From: Leucobacter muris
Lineage (GTDB): Bacteria > Actinomycetota > Actinomycetes > Actinomycetales > Microbacteriaceae
NCBI RefSeq assembly: GCF_004028235.1
Contig: NZ_CP035037.1
Coordinates: 1,922,001-1,986,000 of the forward strand
Reading direction: 5' to 3'
DNA length: 64,000 nt
Part shown: positions 55,898 through 64,000 of the stretch, piece after piece
Layout: each line of letters starts with the position of its first letter
How positions within the stretch are numbered: position 1 is the stretch's first letter
The notes under the pieces: model-generated
Told to the model about the DNA's origin: nothing
Seen by the model: only the letters and a program-made list of their open reading frames with translations
The model's database searches: none
Made by a program: the position numbers and the translations under genes

Positions 55898-55932
55898 AAT
55901 GAAGCAAAATATAAGAATGATTCTGTTTCATT
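55898..55932. promoter_or_regulatory. Candidate LysR operator in AT-rich divergent region
   Basis: AATGAAGCA (55898-55906) and TGTTTCATT (55924-55932) form an inverted repeat with one mismatch in nine, within an AT-rich island unlike the surrounding GC-rich DNA. It lies 31 nt upstream of the LysR start and 28 nt before the aminotransferase start. Confidence 0.45.
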
Positions 55933-55960
55933 ATGCATCGCGGTCTCCTAGCCTGGCGGC

Positions 55961-57043
55961 ATGACCGCCGACCAGGCCCCTGCCTCCCGCACCACTCACT
56001 CGGCTCTGCCCATCGCCGAGCTCGGATTCCGCGCCGGCGCCGGTTACCTCTCCGCGTGCACAGCGGGGCTGCCGACCGCCGCCACCGCACGGGCGATGCG
56101 GGCGTTCGTGGACGAGTGGGCTGCGGGGCGCGCCGACGCCCGCGCGCTCGGCGAGCAGGCCGACCGCTGCCGCGAGCTCTTCGCAGACCTCGCCGGTGTC
56201 GCCGCCGACCGCGTGGCGCTCGGCTCGCAGGTCTCTCAGCTCGTCGCCGTCGTCGCGAGCTCGGTGCCCGACGGCGCGGAGGTGATCTGCGCGACCGGCG
56301 ACTTCTCCTCGCTCACCCACCCCTTCGAACAGCTCGCCCATCGCGGGGTGCGGGTGCGCTACGCGCCCGTGGCGCGGCTCGCCGACGAGGTGGGGCCGGA
56401 CACGGCGCTCGTCGCGTTCTCGCTCGTGCAGTCAGCCTCGGGCGAAGTGGCCGACGCCGCGGCGATCAGGAGCTCCGCCGAGCGCGTCGGGGCGCGCACC
56501 CTCGTCGACCTCACCCAGTCGCTCGGCTGGCTACCCGTCGGCGCCGCGGCCTTCGACTTCACCGTCTGCCACGCCTACAAGTGGCTGTGCGCGCCCCGCG
56601 GCACGGCCTTCCTCACCGTGCGCGCCGGGCTCGACGACGAGCTCGTGCCGATGGCGGCCGGCTGGTACTCGGCCGACGACGTCTGGAGCTCCTGCTACGC
56701 GGGGCACACGCCCCTCGCCGCGGGTGCGGGGCGCTTCGACGTCTCCCCCGCATGGCCGGTGCTCGGCGGCACCGAGGCTGCGCTGCGCGATCTCGCGGCG
56801 CTCGACCCGGCCGCCGTGCACGCGCACGACCTCGGGCTCGCGAACGCCGCGCGCCGGGTGCTCGGGCTGCCGACCGGCGACTCCGCGATCGTCACCTGGG
56901 CCGACCCCGACGGCCGCGACCTCGCCGCGCTCACCGCCGGCGGCATCACGGCATCGGGTCGGGCGGGCAACGCGCGCATCGCGTTCCACCTCTGGAACAC
57001 GACCGACGACGTCGAGCTGCTGGCTCGCGCGCTCGGGCGCTGA
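55961..57043 (+). CDS. Class-V PLP-dependent aminotransferase family protein
   Basis: 360 residues. The PLP lysine is in VCHAYKWLCAPRGTAF (near residue 207), preceded by LVDLTQSLGWLPV, which supplies the Asp-x-x-Gln cofactor contacts of the cysteine-desulfurase/kynureninase-like fold. It lacks the extended Cys loop of IscS-type desulfurases. The reaction cannot be assigned. It is divergent from a LysR regulator, whose partner MFS gene could move its substrate or product. ATG at 55961. Confidence 0.85.
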   Translation: MTADQAPASRTTHSALPIAELGFRAGAGYLSACTAGLPTAATARAMRAFVDEWAAGRADARALGEQADRCRELFADLAGVAADRVALGSQVSQLVAVVASSVPDGAEVICATGDFSSLTHPFEQLAHRGVRVRYAPVARLADEVGPDTALVAFSLVQSASGEVADAAAIRSSAERVGARTLVDLTQSLGWLPVGAAAFDFTVCHAYKWLCAPRGTAFLTVRAGLDDELVPMAAGWYSADDVWSSCYAGHTPLAAGAGRFDVSPAWPVLGGTEAALRDLAALDPAAVHAHDLGLANAARRVLGLPTGDSAIVTWADPDGRDLAALTAGGITASGRAGNARIAFHLWNTTDDVELLARALGR

Positions 57044-57050
57044 GCACCTG

Positions 57051-57071
57051 GGGCCGCGGCGAACGCGGTCC
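57051..57071 (+). terminator. Hairpin after aminotransferase gene
   Basis: GGGCCGCG (57051-57058) pairs with CGCGGTCC (57064-57071) over 8 bp including one G-U, with a 5-nt loop, 8 nt past the stop codon. Confidence 0.55.
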
Positions 57072-57106
57072 AGCTGTCGCCCGGGTGCCGAGCGCAGGGA
57101 GAGGCC

Positions 57107-58420
57107 TCAGCTCGCGGCGAAAGCCGCGGCCTCCTCCTTGTCCTGCTCGGTCGCGACCAGCTGACCGCAGGCGCCGTCGATCTCCTTGCCCCGGGTATCG
57201 CGCAGCGTGGTCGGCACACCGGCCGCGTTGAGTCGGTCGACGAACTCGCGGGTGACCTCGCGGGTCGAGGAGGTCCAGATCGAGCCGGGCGTCGGGTTGA
57301 GCGGGATCGGGTTCACATGCACCCAGCCGCGCCCGCGCTGGTTCAGCTTGTCGGCCAGCAGATCGGCGCGCCAGGCATGATCGTTCATGTCTTTGATGAG
57401 GGCGTACTCGATCGAGACGCGTCGGCCCGTCTTCTCGTAGTAGTGGTAGGCCGCGTCGAGCACCTCCTCGACCTTCCACCGGCTGTTGACCGGGATCAGG
57501 TCGTCGCGCAGCTCGTCGTCGGGCGCGTGCAGCGACAGCGCGAAGATGATCGGGATCTCCTCGTCAGCGAGCTTGCGGATGGCGGGCGCGAGCCCCACGG
57601 TCGACACCGTGATGCCTCGCGCCGACATGCCGAGCCCCTCGGGCGACGGAGCGATCATGCGGTGCACCGCGTTCATGACGCGCTTGTAGTTGGCGAGCGG
57701 CTCGCCCATGCCCATGAAGACGATGTTGTTGACGCGCTCGGGTTCGGCGCCGTTGCCCGACTCGCGCTTGCGGCCGAGCCCACCCTCGGCGATGACGCGG
57801 TTGGCCTGCACCACTTGGTCGAGGATCTCGGCGGTCGACATGTTGCGGGTGAGGCCGGCCTGTCCGGTCGCGCAGAACGGACAGTTCATGCCGCAGCCGC
57901 ACTGGCTCGACACGCACAGGGTGATGCGGCCCGGGTAGCGCATCAGCACAGATTCGACGAGCGCGACGTCGAACAGGCGCCACAGGAACTTGATCGTGGC
58001 CCCGTCGTCGGTGACGAGCCGCTTCACCTCGGTGAGCAGCGGCGGGAAGAACGTCTCGACCAGCTCGTCGCGGCGATCCTTCGGCAGATCGGTCATGTGC
58101 TCCGGGTCGGTGGTGCGGTGCTCGAAGTAGTGCTTCGAGAGCTGCTTGGCGCGGAACTTCGGCAGCCCGATCTCGACCACCTTGGCCTCGCGCTCGGCGA
58201 GTGTGAGGTCGGCGAGATGCGTGGCGGGCTGCTTGACGCGCGGCGACGCGAACTGCAGCGTCGGGCGGCCGTCGGGGCTGGTGATCTGCGTCCAGCCCTC
58301 GGCCTGGGGCTTGACCTGCGGGCGCGCACCGTCAGCACCGGCGCGCGGGCGGGTCTTGATCAGTTTGCCCTCTGCGGGCTGCGCGTCATGGTTGAGCTTG
58401 TTGGGATCCATCACCCCCAT
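57107..58420 (-). CDS. rlmN: Dual-specificity RNA methyltransferase RlmN
   Basis: Radical-SAM enzyme methylating C2 of A2503 in 23S rRNA and A37 in some tRNAs. 437 residues. The cluster motif CxxxCxxC is [18 protein letters not shown] (near residue 175). Also [30 protein letters not shown], and the C-terminal catalytic Cys region [15 protein letters not shown]. An N-terminal extension of about 60 residues (Pro/Ala-rich) precedes the core. ATG 58420 chosen; ATG 58411 is equally in frame. Confidence 0.95.
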   Translation of the reverse strand: MGVMDPNKLNHDAQPAEGKLIKTRPRAGADGARPQVKPQAEGWTQITSPDGRPTLQFASPRVKQPATHLADLTLAEREAKVVEIGLPKFRAKQLSKHYFEHRTTDPEHMTDLPKDRRDELVETFFPPLLTEVKRLVTDDGATIKFLWRLFDVALVESVLMRYPGRITLCVSSQCGCGMNCPFCATGQAGLTRNMSTAEILDQVVQANRVIAEGGLGRKRESGNGAEPERVNNIVFMGMGEPLANYKRVMNAVHRMIAPSPEGLGMSARGITVSTVGLAPAIRKLADEEIPIIFALSLHAPDDELRDDLIPVNSRWKVEEVLDAAYHYYEKTGRRVSIEYALIKDMNDHAWRADLLADKLNQRGRGWVHVNPIPLNPTPGSIWTSSTREVTREFVDRLNAAGVPTTLRDTRGKEIDGACGQLVATEQDKEEAAAFAAS

Positions 58421-58467
58421 TGTCTCATCCGCGAGCTGGACGCGCCCGGGCGCGACGGATCCGCGGG

Positions 58468-59298
58468 TCAGAACTCCTCGTAGACCGCCGGATCCTGCCC
58501 CGCGAGGCGGCCGTCGGGCCGGCCGAGCGCGGTGATCGCGTCGACCTCGGCGTCGCTGAGCCGGATCTCGGCGGCGGCGAGGTTCTCCCGCTGACGATCG
58601 GGGTTCAGCGACTTCGGGAGCGGCACGACACCGCGGGCCACGTGCCACGCGAGGATCGCCTGCACCGGGCTGATGCCGCGCGCCGCGGCGATCTCCGCCA
58701 CGGCCTCCGCGTGCATCGGCTCGCGGCCGCGGCCCACCGGGCTCCACGCCTCGGTGATGATGCCGCGCTCGCGGTGGTAGTCGAGCGCCTCCTGCTGGGG
58801 GAAGAACGGATGCACCTCGATCTGGTTCACGACCGGCAGCACGCCCGTCTCGCGTTCGAGGCGCTCGATGTGCTCGGGCAGGAAGTTCGAGACGCCGACC
58901 TGCCTCACGAGCCCGCGCTCGCGCGCCTCGAGGAGCGCTCCCCAGGCCTCGACGTAGCGGTCGGTGATCGGATTGGGCCAGTGGATCAGGTAGAGGTCGA
59001 TCGCGTCGAGACCCGTGCGGTACACGCTCTCCTCGATCGTGCGCAGGGCGGCTTCGTGCTCGTGATGCCGGCCGGGCAGCTTGCTCGTCACGATCAGCGA
59101 CGCCCGATCCGCCCCCGAGTCGCGGGCGCCCCGGCCCACGGCGCCCTCGTTCTCGTAGCGGAATGCGGAGTCGAGCAGGCGGTAGCCGCCGCGCACGGCC
59201 TCGCTCACCGCGGCGGCGCCCGCCGAGCCGTTCAGCTGATAGGTGCCGAGTCCGATCGCGGGAAGGGTGAATCCGTTGTGGGCGCGCTGTGCGTTCAT
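58468..59298 (-). CDS. Aldo/keto reductase
   Basis: 276 residues, the length of bacterial AKR5-type reductases. Catalytic tetrad present: Asp and Tyr in [15 protein letters not shown] (near 42-56), Lys in [10 protein letters not shown] and His in LYLIHWPNP. The NADPH end shows [15 protein letters not shown]. Such enzymes reduce small carbonyls, for example 2,5-diketo-gluconate or methylglyoxal; the substrate is not predictable. ATG at 59298 has GGAGG 5 nt upstream. It is 9 nt from the YbdK-like gene upstream, so the two probably share a transcript. Confidence 0.92.
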   Translation of the reverse strand: MNAQRAHNGFTLPAIGLGTYQLNGSAGAAAVSEAVRGGYRLLDSAFRYENEGAVGRGARDSGADRASLIVTSKLPGRHHEHEAALRTIEESVYRTGLDAIDLYLIHWPNPITDRYVEAWGALLEARERGLVRQVGVSNFLPEHIERLERETGVLPVVNQIEVHPFFPQQEALDYHRERGIITEAWSPVGRGREPMHAEAVAEIAAARGISPVQAILAWHVARGVVPLPKSLNPDRQRENLAAAEIRLSDAEVDAITALGRPDGRLAGQDPAVYEEF

Positions 59299-59307
59299 GC
59301 CTCCACC

Positions 59308-60411
59308 CTACGCATCGGCCTCTGAGGCGTCACGGTAGAGGTCGAGCAGGGCGCCGATGCCGCCCGCGTTCCAGGCTCGCAGCTGGAGCGCCGCGGCGCC
59401 CCCGTCGGCGCGGCGGCGTTCCACGAGGCCCTGCACGTGCCCGAGATCGCCTGCCGCGTCGAGCGAGTCGGCGACGTGCTCGACGAGGTCGTCGATCACG
59501 TCGAAGGCGGGCTTCGGGCTGCCGCTCACGGGATCCATCAGGTCGCTGCTCAGGCCGTTGCGGGCGGCGAGCCAGTGCGCGCCGCGCAGCACGTCGCGCT
59601 GCTGCTCGGGAACCGGGGCTCCGGCCTCTCGCTCGCGCAGGGCTCGATCCACGAGGGCTCGGAACACGAGCGCGAACGCGACGGCGTCTCCGCTCTCGAG
59701 TTGGGCGTCGGCGGTGCGCAGCTCGATCGTGGGGAACCGCTCGGAGAGCCGGATCGACCAGTTCACGAGTGCGGTGTCGAGCAGAGCGCCGGCGCGCACG
59801 AGCTGCTGCACCACGTCGTCGTAGGCCGCGGCGTCGGCGAAGTGCGGCGGGTAGCCGGAGCTCGGCCACTGCTGCAGCTGCAGGTAGCGCCAGCTCGCGT
59901 AGCCCGAGTCGTCTCCGAGCCACAGCGGCGAGTTGCTGGTCAGGGCGACGAGGGCGGGCGACCACCGGGCGATGCGCGCGAACACCTCGACGCCCGCGTC
60001 GCGGGAGGGCACCTCGACGTGCACGTGCGTGCCCGTCGAGTAGTAGCGGTGCACCATCCCCCGCATGGTGCGGTCGATGTCTCGGTAGCGCTCGCTGTCG
60101 GTGACGCGACCGGCAGCATCGCCTCCGAGGGGCGGCAGGCCGGTGCCGGCCAGCACGAGCCCCTGCTCGGTGGCCGCCCGCGAGGCCGCGGTGCGGAACT
60201 CGGCGAGCGAGACGAAGGCCTCGGCTGCGGCCGCGCAGGGCGGCGTCGCGGTCTCGAGCTGACTGTGGAAGTACTCGTGCTCGGCCCGCAGCCCGGGCAG
60301 CGCTGCGATCATGCCGTCGGCGCCGTCGCGGGGCAGGCCGGTCTGGGCGTCGAGCAGCAGATACTCCTCTTCCACTCCGAACCGGGGCGGGGCGGGGGTG
60401 TCGGCTGCCAT
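59308..60411 (-). CDS. YbdK-type carboxylate-amine ligase (GCS2 family)
   Basis: 367 residues. N-terminal [15 protein letters not shown] (residues about 11-25) is the GCS2/YbdK signature; further conserved runs are [38 protein letters not shown] and [18 protein letters not shown]. Homologues show weak glutamate-cysteine ligase activity; the true substrate is unknown. In actinobacteria it is not the enzyme of mycothiol synthesis. The first gene of a pair with the aldo/keto reductase. Confidence 0.9.
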   Translation of the reverse strand: MAADTPAPPRFGVEEEYLLLDAQTGLPRDGADGMIAALPGLRAEHEYFHSQLETATPPCAAAAEAFVSLAEFRTAASRAATEQGLVLAGTGLPPLGGDAAGRVTDSERYRDIDRTMRGMVHRYYSTGTHVHVEVPSRDAGVEVFARIARWSPALVALTSNSPLWLGDDSGYASWRYLQLQQWPSSGYPPHFADAAAYDDVVQQLVRAGALLDTALVNWSIRLSERFPTIELRTADAQLESGDAVAFALVFRALVDRALREREAGAPVPEQQRDVLRGAHWLAARNGLSSDLMDPVSGSPKPAFDVIDDLVEHVADSLDAAGDLGHVQGLVERRRADGGAAALQLRAWNAGGIGALLDLYRDASEADA

Positions 60412-60677
60412 CTCAGGACCGTCCGTTCGAGGTGGGTGCAGCGCGGCGGATTCGCCGTCGCCCGTCGCGTCATGCTACACCGATCGGGCAGTGCTCGTCA
60501 CGCCGCCCGGCAGACCTCTGCAACGTCGCGTAAGAGTGGGTGCGGGCCCGCCGACGCGCCTGCTTCGGGGTGCGGGCGGGCGGAACGGCCGCGCCCCGGG
60601 AGGCCGGCCCGTCTCTCGCCCGCACGCTCCATCGCGAGTTGCGGTTCGGCAACCGGATCCGTCGTCTCCGTTCGGGG

Positions 60678-62411
60678 TCAGGCCGCGACCCCGAAGAGGC
60701 CCTGCCCGTACTTCTGCAGCATCGCGTAGGCGTCGGCGAAGGTCTGCGGCGGTTTCGCGCGCTCGGCAGCCGTTCCGTAGCGGGAGATGAGCAGGCCGAG
60801 CAGCCCCTTCGCGGGCGGGCTCAGCGGGCGGGCGGGGTGGGCGTCGGCCGGGTGCGGCCCGCCCTCGGGGTTCGGCGGTACGAACGCGGGTGAGGGCTGG
60901 GGCCAGTCGGCCACGTGCCTCGGCACCTTGCGGTTGAAGGAGTCGGCGATCGAGCGGGCTCCGGCGTCGCGCGCGGTGAGCGGTTCGAGCCCGAAGCGGT
61001 CGCTGAGCGTGGCGGCGAGCGACCCATGGTGCATGGTGTCGGTGAAGACGCTGCCGCGCTCGATGTGGGCCGACACGAGCACCGCAGGCACGCGGCAGCC
61101 GAGTCGGTCGAAGGTGAAGCCCATCTCTCCCGCACCCGGCACCGGGGGCTCGGCGGCGGGCGGTGCGACGTGGTCGTAGGTGCCGCCGTGCTCGTCGAAG
61201 GTGAGCAGCATGGCCGTGTTGAGGTAGTTCGACCCCTGCTCGGACATGGAGGTGCGGATCGCGGTGTAGACGCGGTGCACGAGGGCGTCGCCGGCGCGCA
61301 CGTCGGAGAGGGCTCCGTTGTAGACGTTCTCGCCGTCGACGGCGCTCTCGCGCGCGACGCCCACGGGCGGGTGGAAGTCGTTGTGGTTGAACACCATGCG
61401 GGGCTCGATGAACGCGTACTCGGGCAGGTCGCCGTTCTTCGCGTCGGTCTCGAACTGCTCCATCGTGGCGAAGCGCTCGGTCTTCCAGAACCGCTCGAGC
61501 ACGGGTGCGTGGATCATGCCGGTGAACGAGATCAGCTGCAGTTCGTCGAAGTAGACGCGCCAGCTCAGCCCGGCCTCTTCGAGCCGGTTGAACACGGTGG
61601 GCGCAGGGGCGGCCCGGAGCCACTTGTCGTAGCCGTCGCCCAGCGAGTTGGTGACGTAGCCGTGCGAGGTCAAGGCGTGGAAGAAGCTGCGGTTGCAGAA
61701 CGTCTGACTGGGTACGGCGCAGAACCAGTGGTCGTAGACGCCGAATTCGCGCGCGAGGGTCGATGTGACGGGAAGCATGTCGGGGCTGAACGACCCCATG
61801 ATCTGGTCTCGTTCGGCGCGGCCGGTGCGACCGCGGAAGTCGGTCTCGTAGTCGAGCACGAACCCCTCCATCGTGGCCTGCTGCCCGGGGGGCGGCGCGT
61901 TGTAGGGTTCGCGCATGTCGGCCACGTGCTTGCCGCGGTTGTGCTCGTCGAGCGTGCCGAAGAGCTGGGTGTTGACGTGCGGATACTCCTCGCCCGGGTC
62001 GGGATCGGGCTGACGCATGATGCGGTCGGTCGGCCCGGTGTAGACGTGGGCCGGCACCGAAGTGCCGTCTGATGCGCGGTTCGACTGTTCGCGGAAGGCG
62101 AGCCCCTCGAAGGACGCGCCGTCCGGGAGCGTGTCGGGTGCGTAGAGGTAGCCGAGCAGGTTGTCGAAGGATCGATTCTCGCCCATGAGCACGACGAGGT
62201 GGTCGAAGCCCGGCGTCTTGCGGGCCTTCGGCGCGGCGAACTCCTCGGGGATGTAGGGCTGACCGACCTGACCCTGTTCGCTCAGGCCGCGCGCGACTGC
62301 GGCGCCGCCGATGCCCACCGCGGCTCCCGCGGCGAGAAGGCCGCCGCCGCGCAGGATCGACCTGCGGGTGGTGCCCCCGGGAGTGCGCTCTTCACGTTCG
62401 TCGCTACTCAT
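60678..62411 (-). CDS. Tat-exported phosphoesterase / phospholipase C-like protein
   Basis: 577 residues. The N-terminus holds a twin-arginine signal, TTRRSILRGGGLLAAGAAVG (residues about 14-33), so it is exported folded. The PF04185 phosphoesterase domain shows VVLMGENRSFDNLLGYL near 72, and LLTFDEHGGTYDHVAPP near 415, both metal-binding regions of the alkaline-phosphatase superfamily. Relatives include non-haemolytic phospholipase C and acid phosphatase AcpA; specificity between them is unclear. ATG at 62411 has GGGGGAG 4-5 nt upstream. It lies 20 nt downstream of the FAH-family gene. Confidence 0.9.
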   Translation of the reverse strand: MSSDEREERTPGGTTRRSILRGGGLLAAGAAVGIGGAAVARGLSEQGQVGQPYIPEEFAAPKARKTPGFDHLVVLMGENRSFDNLLGYLYAPDTLPDGASFEGLAFREQSNRASDGTSVPAHVYTGPTDRIMRQPDPDPGEEYPHVNTQLFGTLDEHNRGKHVADMREPYNAPPPGQQATMEGFVLDYETDFRGRTGRAERDQIMGSFSPDMLPVTSTLAREFGVYDHWFCAVPSQTFCNRSFFHALTSHGYVTNSLGDGYDKWLRAAPAPTVFNRLEEAGLSWRVYFDELQLISFTGMIHAPVLERFWKTERFATMEQFETDAKNGDLPEYAFIEPRMVFNHNDFHPPVGVARESAVDGENVYNGALSDVRAGDALVHRVYTAIRTSMSEQGSNYLNTAMLLTFDEHGGTYDHVAPPAAEPPVPGAGEMGFTFDRLGCRVPAVLVSAHIERGSVFTDTMHHGSLAATLSDRFGLEPLTARDAGARSIADSFNRKVPRHVADWPQPSPAFVPPNPEGGPHPADAHPARPLSPPAKGLLGLLISRYGTAAERAKPPQTFADAYAMLQKYGQGLFGVAA

Positions 62412-62431
62412 GCCGCTCCCCCTCGCGCGCG

Positions 62432-63217
62432 TCACACGACGGTGTTGCGCAGGATTCCGATGCCGTCGATCTCGACCTCGACCGTGTCGCCCGCCTCGAG
62501 CCTGCCCACCCCCGCGGGGGTGCCGGTGAGGATCACGTCGCCGGGCAGCAGGGTGAACGCCTGGGAGGCGTGCGCGACGATGCGGGCGAGCGAGAAGATG
62601 AGCTGCGAGGTGCGACCGTCTTGCCTGATCTGGCCGTTGACCCGGGTGACGACGCGCGCGTCCTCGAGGTCGGGATCGGTCTCGATGACCGGGCCGAGCG
62701 GGCAGAACGTGTCGAAGCCCTTGCCCCGGGTCCACTGCCCGTCTGCGATCTGCAGGTCGCGGGCGGTCACATCGTTGGCGCAGGTGAAGCCGAACACGTA
62801 CTTGAGCGCCTCGTCTTCGGGCACGTTCTTCGCGACCGCGCCGATCACCATCGCGAGTTCGCCCTCGTGCTCGACGCGATCCGAGATCTCGGGGCGCACG
62901 ATGCGGTCGCCCGGCCCGATCACGGAGGTGTTCGGCTTGAGGAACAGCAGCGGCTCCTCGGGCGTCTCGCCGCCGGTCTCGGACCGCATCTCCTCGACGT
63001 GGTCGGCGTAGTTCTTGCCCACGCAGACGACCTTGGAGCGCGGGATCACGGGGGCGAGCAGGCGCACGTCTTCGAGGCGGAGGCGGCGCCCCGTGGTGTC
63101 GAAGCCGGCGACGAGCGGATCGGCGGCGAGCTCGACGATCTCGATGCCGCCGCCGTCGGCCTCATCGAGGATCCCGAACGAGATCTCTCCCGCTGTCTCG
63201 AAGCGTACGACCTTCAT
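62432..63217 (-). CDS. Fumarylacetoacetate hydrolase family protein
   Basis: 261 residues of the FAH fold: KVVCVGKNYADHVEEM (near 62-77), metal-site HEGELAMVIGAVAKNVP and FGFTCANDVTARDLQ (with the DVTARD signature), LFSLARIV-like helix and LLPGDVILTGTPAGVG. Members act as acylpyruvases, oxaloacetate decarboxylases or in aromatic breakdown. The usual position, between ilvE and gltX, is retained only on the ilvE side. GGGAAGG precedes the ATG at 63217. Confidence 0.92.
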   Translation of the reverse strand: MKVVRFETAGEISFGILDEADGGGIEIVELAADPLVAGFDTTGRRLRLEDVRLLAPVIPRSKVVCVGKNYADHVEEMRSETGGETPEEPLLFLKPNTSVIGPGDRIVRPEISDRVEHEGELAMVIGAVAKNVPEDEALKYVFGFTCANDVTARDLQIADGQWTRGKGFDTFCPLGPVIETDPDLEDARVVTRVNGQIRQDGRTSQLIFSLARIVAHASQAFTLLPGDVILTGTPAGVGRLEAGDTVEVEIDGIGILRNTVV

Positions 63218-63282
63218 GTGCCTTCCCTCTGGGTTCGTGTGACTGGTGCGGAGCGGATGGAGCGGATCCGCCGGGCGGACTC

Positions 63283-64000
63283 TCAGCCCTCGGCGGTGAC
63301 GATGCGCTCGACCCAGCCGAAGCGATCCGCGACGGTGCCGAACTGGATGCCCGTGAGCTCGTCTCGCAGCGACATGGTGAGTTCGCCCGGGGCGCGATCG
63401 CCGAAATCGACGAGCACCCCCTGCTCGCTCTTCAGCTGCCCGATGGGGGTGATCACGGCCGCGGTGCCGCACGCGAAGGCCTCGGTGATCGAGCCGTCGG
63501 CCGCGCCGGCGCGCCACTCGCCGACGGTGACCTTGCGCTCCTCGACCGTGAGCCCGCGATCCTGCGCGAGGCGGATGAGGCTCTTGCGGGTGATGCCGTC
63601 GAGGATGTTGCCGTTGAGCTCGGGGGTGACGAGCCTGCCGTCGCGGTGCACGAGGAACAGGTTCATGCCGCCGAGCTCGTCGATGGTGTCTTCGGTGGCC
63701 GAGTCGGTGAAGAGCACCTGGGCGCAGCCGTGCTGGGCGGCGATGCGGGTGGGCAGCAGCGACGAGGCGTAGTTGCCGCCGCACTTGGCCGCCCCGGTGC
63801 CGCCGCGGCCGGCGCGGGCGTGCTCGCCCGACAGCCAGATCGAGACGGGCTTCACGCCGCCCGTGAAGTACGGACCGGCCGGGCTGGCGATCACCATGAA
63901 GCGCGCCCGCTCGGCCGCGCGCACCCCGAGGAAGCTCTCGTCAGCGATCATGAAGGGGCGCAGGTAGAGGCTCTGATCGTGACCGCTCGGCACCCAGTCG
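63283..64000 (-). CDS. ilvE: Branched-chain amino acid aminotransferase IlvE (5' end outside window)
   Basis: PLP enzyme for the last step of Val, Leu and Ile synthesis. The visible 239 codons run from DWVPSGHDQSLYLRPFMIA to the stop. The PLP lysine is in GAAKCGGNYASSL, and the C-terminal cofactor and substrate residues are in EAFACGTAAVITPIG. About a third of the protein lies beyond the right edge. 65 nt separate it from the FAH-family gene, same direction. Confidence 0.95.
   Translation of the reverse strand, partial: DWVPSGHDQSLYLRPFMIADESFLGVRAAERARFMVIASPAGPYFTGGVKPVSIWLSGEHARAGRGGTGAAKCGGNYASSLLPTRIAAQHGCAQVLFTDSATEDTIDELGGMNLFLVHRDGRLVTPELNGNILDGITRKSLIRLAQDRGLTVEERKVTVGEWRAGAADGSITEAFACGTAAVITPIGQLKSEQGVLVDFGDRAPGELTMSLRDELTGIQFGTVADRFGWVERIVTAEG

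Overview
This is a high-GC actinobacterial chromosome segment. The dcw (division and cell wall) cluster, PASTA kinase, Rv2175c homologue, GarA/OdhI-type FHA protein, FtsR-type MerR protein, RamB-type regulator and rRNA spacer without tRNA genes point to the Actinomycetia. The gene content and gltX/ilvE neighbourhood look most like Microbacteriaceae (Leucobacter-like), but the genus cannot be fixed by eye.

Layout. (1) 1-16353, minus strand: mraZ-rsmH-ftsL-ftsI-murE-murF-mraY-murD-ftsW-murG, tightly packed with ATGA/GTGA overlaps, under three 10-nt-spaced MraZ boxes. murC (cut by the left edge) is separated from murG by a 3.2-kb block holding an MFS transporter, a DUF559 nuclease-like gene and several tandem and palindromic repeat arrays. 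(2) 16970-25273: DUF3040 membrane protein, polyprenyl diphosphate synthase, Rv2175c-like DNA-binding protein, PknL-like kinase with four PASTA repeats, class II DAHP synthase, PlsC-type acyltransferase and a FadD15-type acyl-CoA ligase. This order matches the mycobacterial Rv2173-Rv2187 neighbourhood. (3) 25402-35979, central metabolism and its control: peptide deformylase, pyruvate carboxylase, orphan ParA, two MerR regulators, the FHA protein, and a RamB-like regulator divergent from malate synthase. (4) 36016-42369, minus strand: a complete Mrp/Mnh Na+/H+ antiporter operon (AB fusion, C, D, E, F, G). (5) 42546-47938, minus strand: one rRNA operon (16S-23S-5S). (6) 48585-53375: tgt and a YhhQ-type queuosine-precursor transporter, the latter in an operon with gltX and a thioredoxin-reductase-like flavoprotein. 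(7) 53594-64000: an MFS gene with an apparent frameshift, a LysR regulator divergent from a class-V aminotransferase, rlmN, an aldo/keto reductase, a YbdK-type ligase, a Tat-exported phosphoesterase, an FAH-family hydrolase and ilvE (cut by the right edge).

How it fits together. Regions 1 and 2 cover peptidoglycan precursor synthesis, septal transpeptidation, a prenyl-carrier-type synthase and a Ser/Thr kinase with a peptidoglycan-sensing architecture. Region 3 couples anaplerosis (Pyc, AceB) to regulators known in relatives to govern 2-oxoglutarate and acetate metabolism. Convergent gene pairs are nearly all separated by perfect or near-perfect hairpins without U-tracts. Several genes appear leaderless, with a TANNNT hexamer 6-7 nt before the start codon.

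I found no clearly new multigene system. The points most worth following up are the repeat-rich insertion that splits murG from murC, an apparent leaderless mini-ORF before the MFS gene, a second inverted set of MraZ-box-like repeats upstream of mraZ, a FHA protein lacking one of the two conserved phospho-threonines, a MurE with an altered DNPR motif, and the frameshifted MFS gene.
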